Below are positions 63,330 to 64,000 of a stretch of 64,000 nt of DNA, one piece after another. Source of the DNA: Streptomyces sp. NRRL F-525 (GTDB lineage: Bacteria; Actinomycetota; Actinomycetes; Streptomycetales; Streptomycetaceae); contig NZ_JNXE01000004.1 of assembly GCF_000716605.1 (NCBI RefSeq), forward strand, positions 248,001-312,000. The letters are read 5' to 3'. The position numbers were made by a program, and so were the translations under genes. Numbering within the stretch: position 1 is the stretch's first letter; every line of letters starts with the position of its first letter. The notes beneath the pieces were generated by a model. The model saw only the letters and a program-made list of their open reading frames with translations. It did no database searches and was not told where the DNA came from.

Positions 63330-64000
63330 TCAGTCGGTCCAGAGGAACCGGTCGGCGACCCGGTGGTGGTTGTAGACGGTCATCTCCTGCTCCTCGCTCA
63401 GCCGGTGCCCGTCGAAGCTGGGGGAGTGCATGCCCACGGTCACCTCCTTGGCGTTCATCAGGTCCTGCGTGAAGATCTCGCCGAGGTCGGCCTCACGGAA
63501 GTCCTCGAAGAACTGGGGCTGGAAGTCCCGCTTCTTGTCGTAGTCGGCGACGGGGACCTGGTCCAGGCTGAAGATCTCGAACAGGCAGCTGTCCGGGTCC
63601 AGGCCGTTCGGCCGCGCCCGGTAGCCGAACACCGAACCCTGGTTGGGCAGCAGGATCGTGTTCGGGAACACGTTCCACGCCGTACCGGCCTCCGCCCACT
63701 GCTGGGGCGTGATGTCCGGCCAGTCGTAGCCCTCCGCGAGCGACAACTCCTTGTACAGCTGGAGGTAGTACTGACCGGCGGTCATCCCCTCCGGCACCTC
63801 CGCCGTCTTCAGCGCCTCCGCGGCCCGCCAGCTCCGCTCGTTCTCCAGGCCGCGCATGTCGTCGGCGATGTACTGCACGCTCAGCGCCACGGAGAGCCGT
63901 TCGTCGGTCACGCCCCCCGTGCCCCGGTTGGCCGGGTCCTTGGCGGTGTCCTTCTTCTTCGGGCCGACGCTCGAATAGTGGGCGTGCCGCTCGTACACCG
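63330..64000 (-). CDS. Rieske-type ring-hydroxylating oxygenase alpha subunit, C-terminal part
   Basis: The C-terminal 223 residues of a protein whose start lies beyond the window; the frame is open to the edge. It reads AGTAWNVFPNTILLPNQGSVFGYRARPNGLDPDSCLFEIFSL, typical of the end of the catalytic START-like domain of Rieske non-heme iron oxygenase alpha subunits (split: WNVFPNTILLPNQ, GYRARPNGLDPDSCLF). The Rieske cluster and the iron His/His pair would be in the missing part. It likely oxidises an aromatic or related compound taken up by the neighbouring LIV-type importer, with the cupins acting later. Confidence 0.78.
   Translation of the reverse strand, partial: VYERHAHYSSVGPKKKDTAKDPANRGTGGVTDERLSVALSVQYIADDMRGLENERSWRAAEALKTAEVPEGMTAGQYYLQLYKELSLAEGYDWPDITPQQWAEAGTAWNVFPNTILLPNQGSVFGYRARPNGLDPDSCLFEIFSLDQVPVADYDKKRDFQPQFFEDFREADLGEIFTQDLMNAKEVTVGMHSPSFDGHRLSEEQEMTVYNHHRVADRFLWTD

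Overview
The window looks like a stretch of Streptomyces chromosome, or that of a close relative. GC is very high, GTG starts are common and TTA codons are almost absent. The gene families fit too: LAL-type LuxR regulators, CGNR and MmyB-type XRE regulators, Roadblock/PATAN proteins, DHA2 exporters and Tat-exported oxidoreductases. I saw no rRNA, tRNA, CRISPR array, insertion sequence or phage gene.

Layout. 1-4095 (minus): peptide/opine-type ABC importer (binding protein, two permeases) and a partial alpha/beta hydrolase. 4249-5052: lactonase-like metallo-beta-lactamase that shares an operator-like motif with the importer. 5245-7120: CGNR regulator diverging from an MFS exporter. 7252-9642: UvrA2/DrrC-like resistance ATPase. 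10305-15531: MHYT sensor, methyltransferase, PucR-type and MmyB-type regulators, and a secreted beta-propeller. 15571-18806: MarR plus DHA2 exporter, divergent from a PfkB kinase. 19213-23471: Tat-secreted flavin oxidase and a LAL regulator. 23517-29169: an oxidative tailoring or catabolic cluster (SDR, flavin oxidoreductase with a TTA codon, PhzS-like monooxygenase, DHA2 exporter, MarR). 29190-30286: RHH antitoxin, degenerate Doc toxin and degenerate Nudix. 30500-32412: two damaged genes, a TDT-family transporter frameshifted by a 13-bp tandem duplication and a GlxA-type regulator with an internal deletion. 32540-34504: secreted PepX-like hydrolase.

34713-38145 is a toluene/isoprene-type soluble diiron monooxygenase operon (A-B-C-D-E order) with no reductase gene. 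Nearby are an epoxide hydrolase (38868-39851), a molybdenum oxidoreductase and a di-Mop molybdate-binding protein. 41431-44977 holds a glutamine-amidotransferase/methyltransferase fusion, an M24 peptidase-like protein, a MOSC protein and a DHFR-like reductase. 45057-47223 is a small signalling locus with three Roadblock-like proteins and one PATAN protein. 47374-49035 is a CocE/NonD hydrolase.

49085-57076 is a regulatory block: an atypical small LuxR protein, a membrane-anchored protein of unknown function, and two giant divergent LAL regulators. One of these has a TTA codon and a degenerate P-loop. 57040-64000 is a LIV/HAAT-type importer whose two permeases and first ATPase are fused in one polypeptide. 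It is followed by two divergent paralogous cupins and the C-terminal part of a Rieske-type oxygenase alpha subunit, suggesting a catabolic locus for a small organic acid or aromatic compound.

All functions are inferred from motifs and remembered family features; no database search was run.
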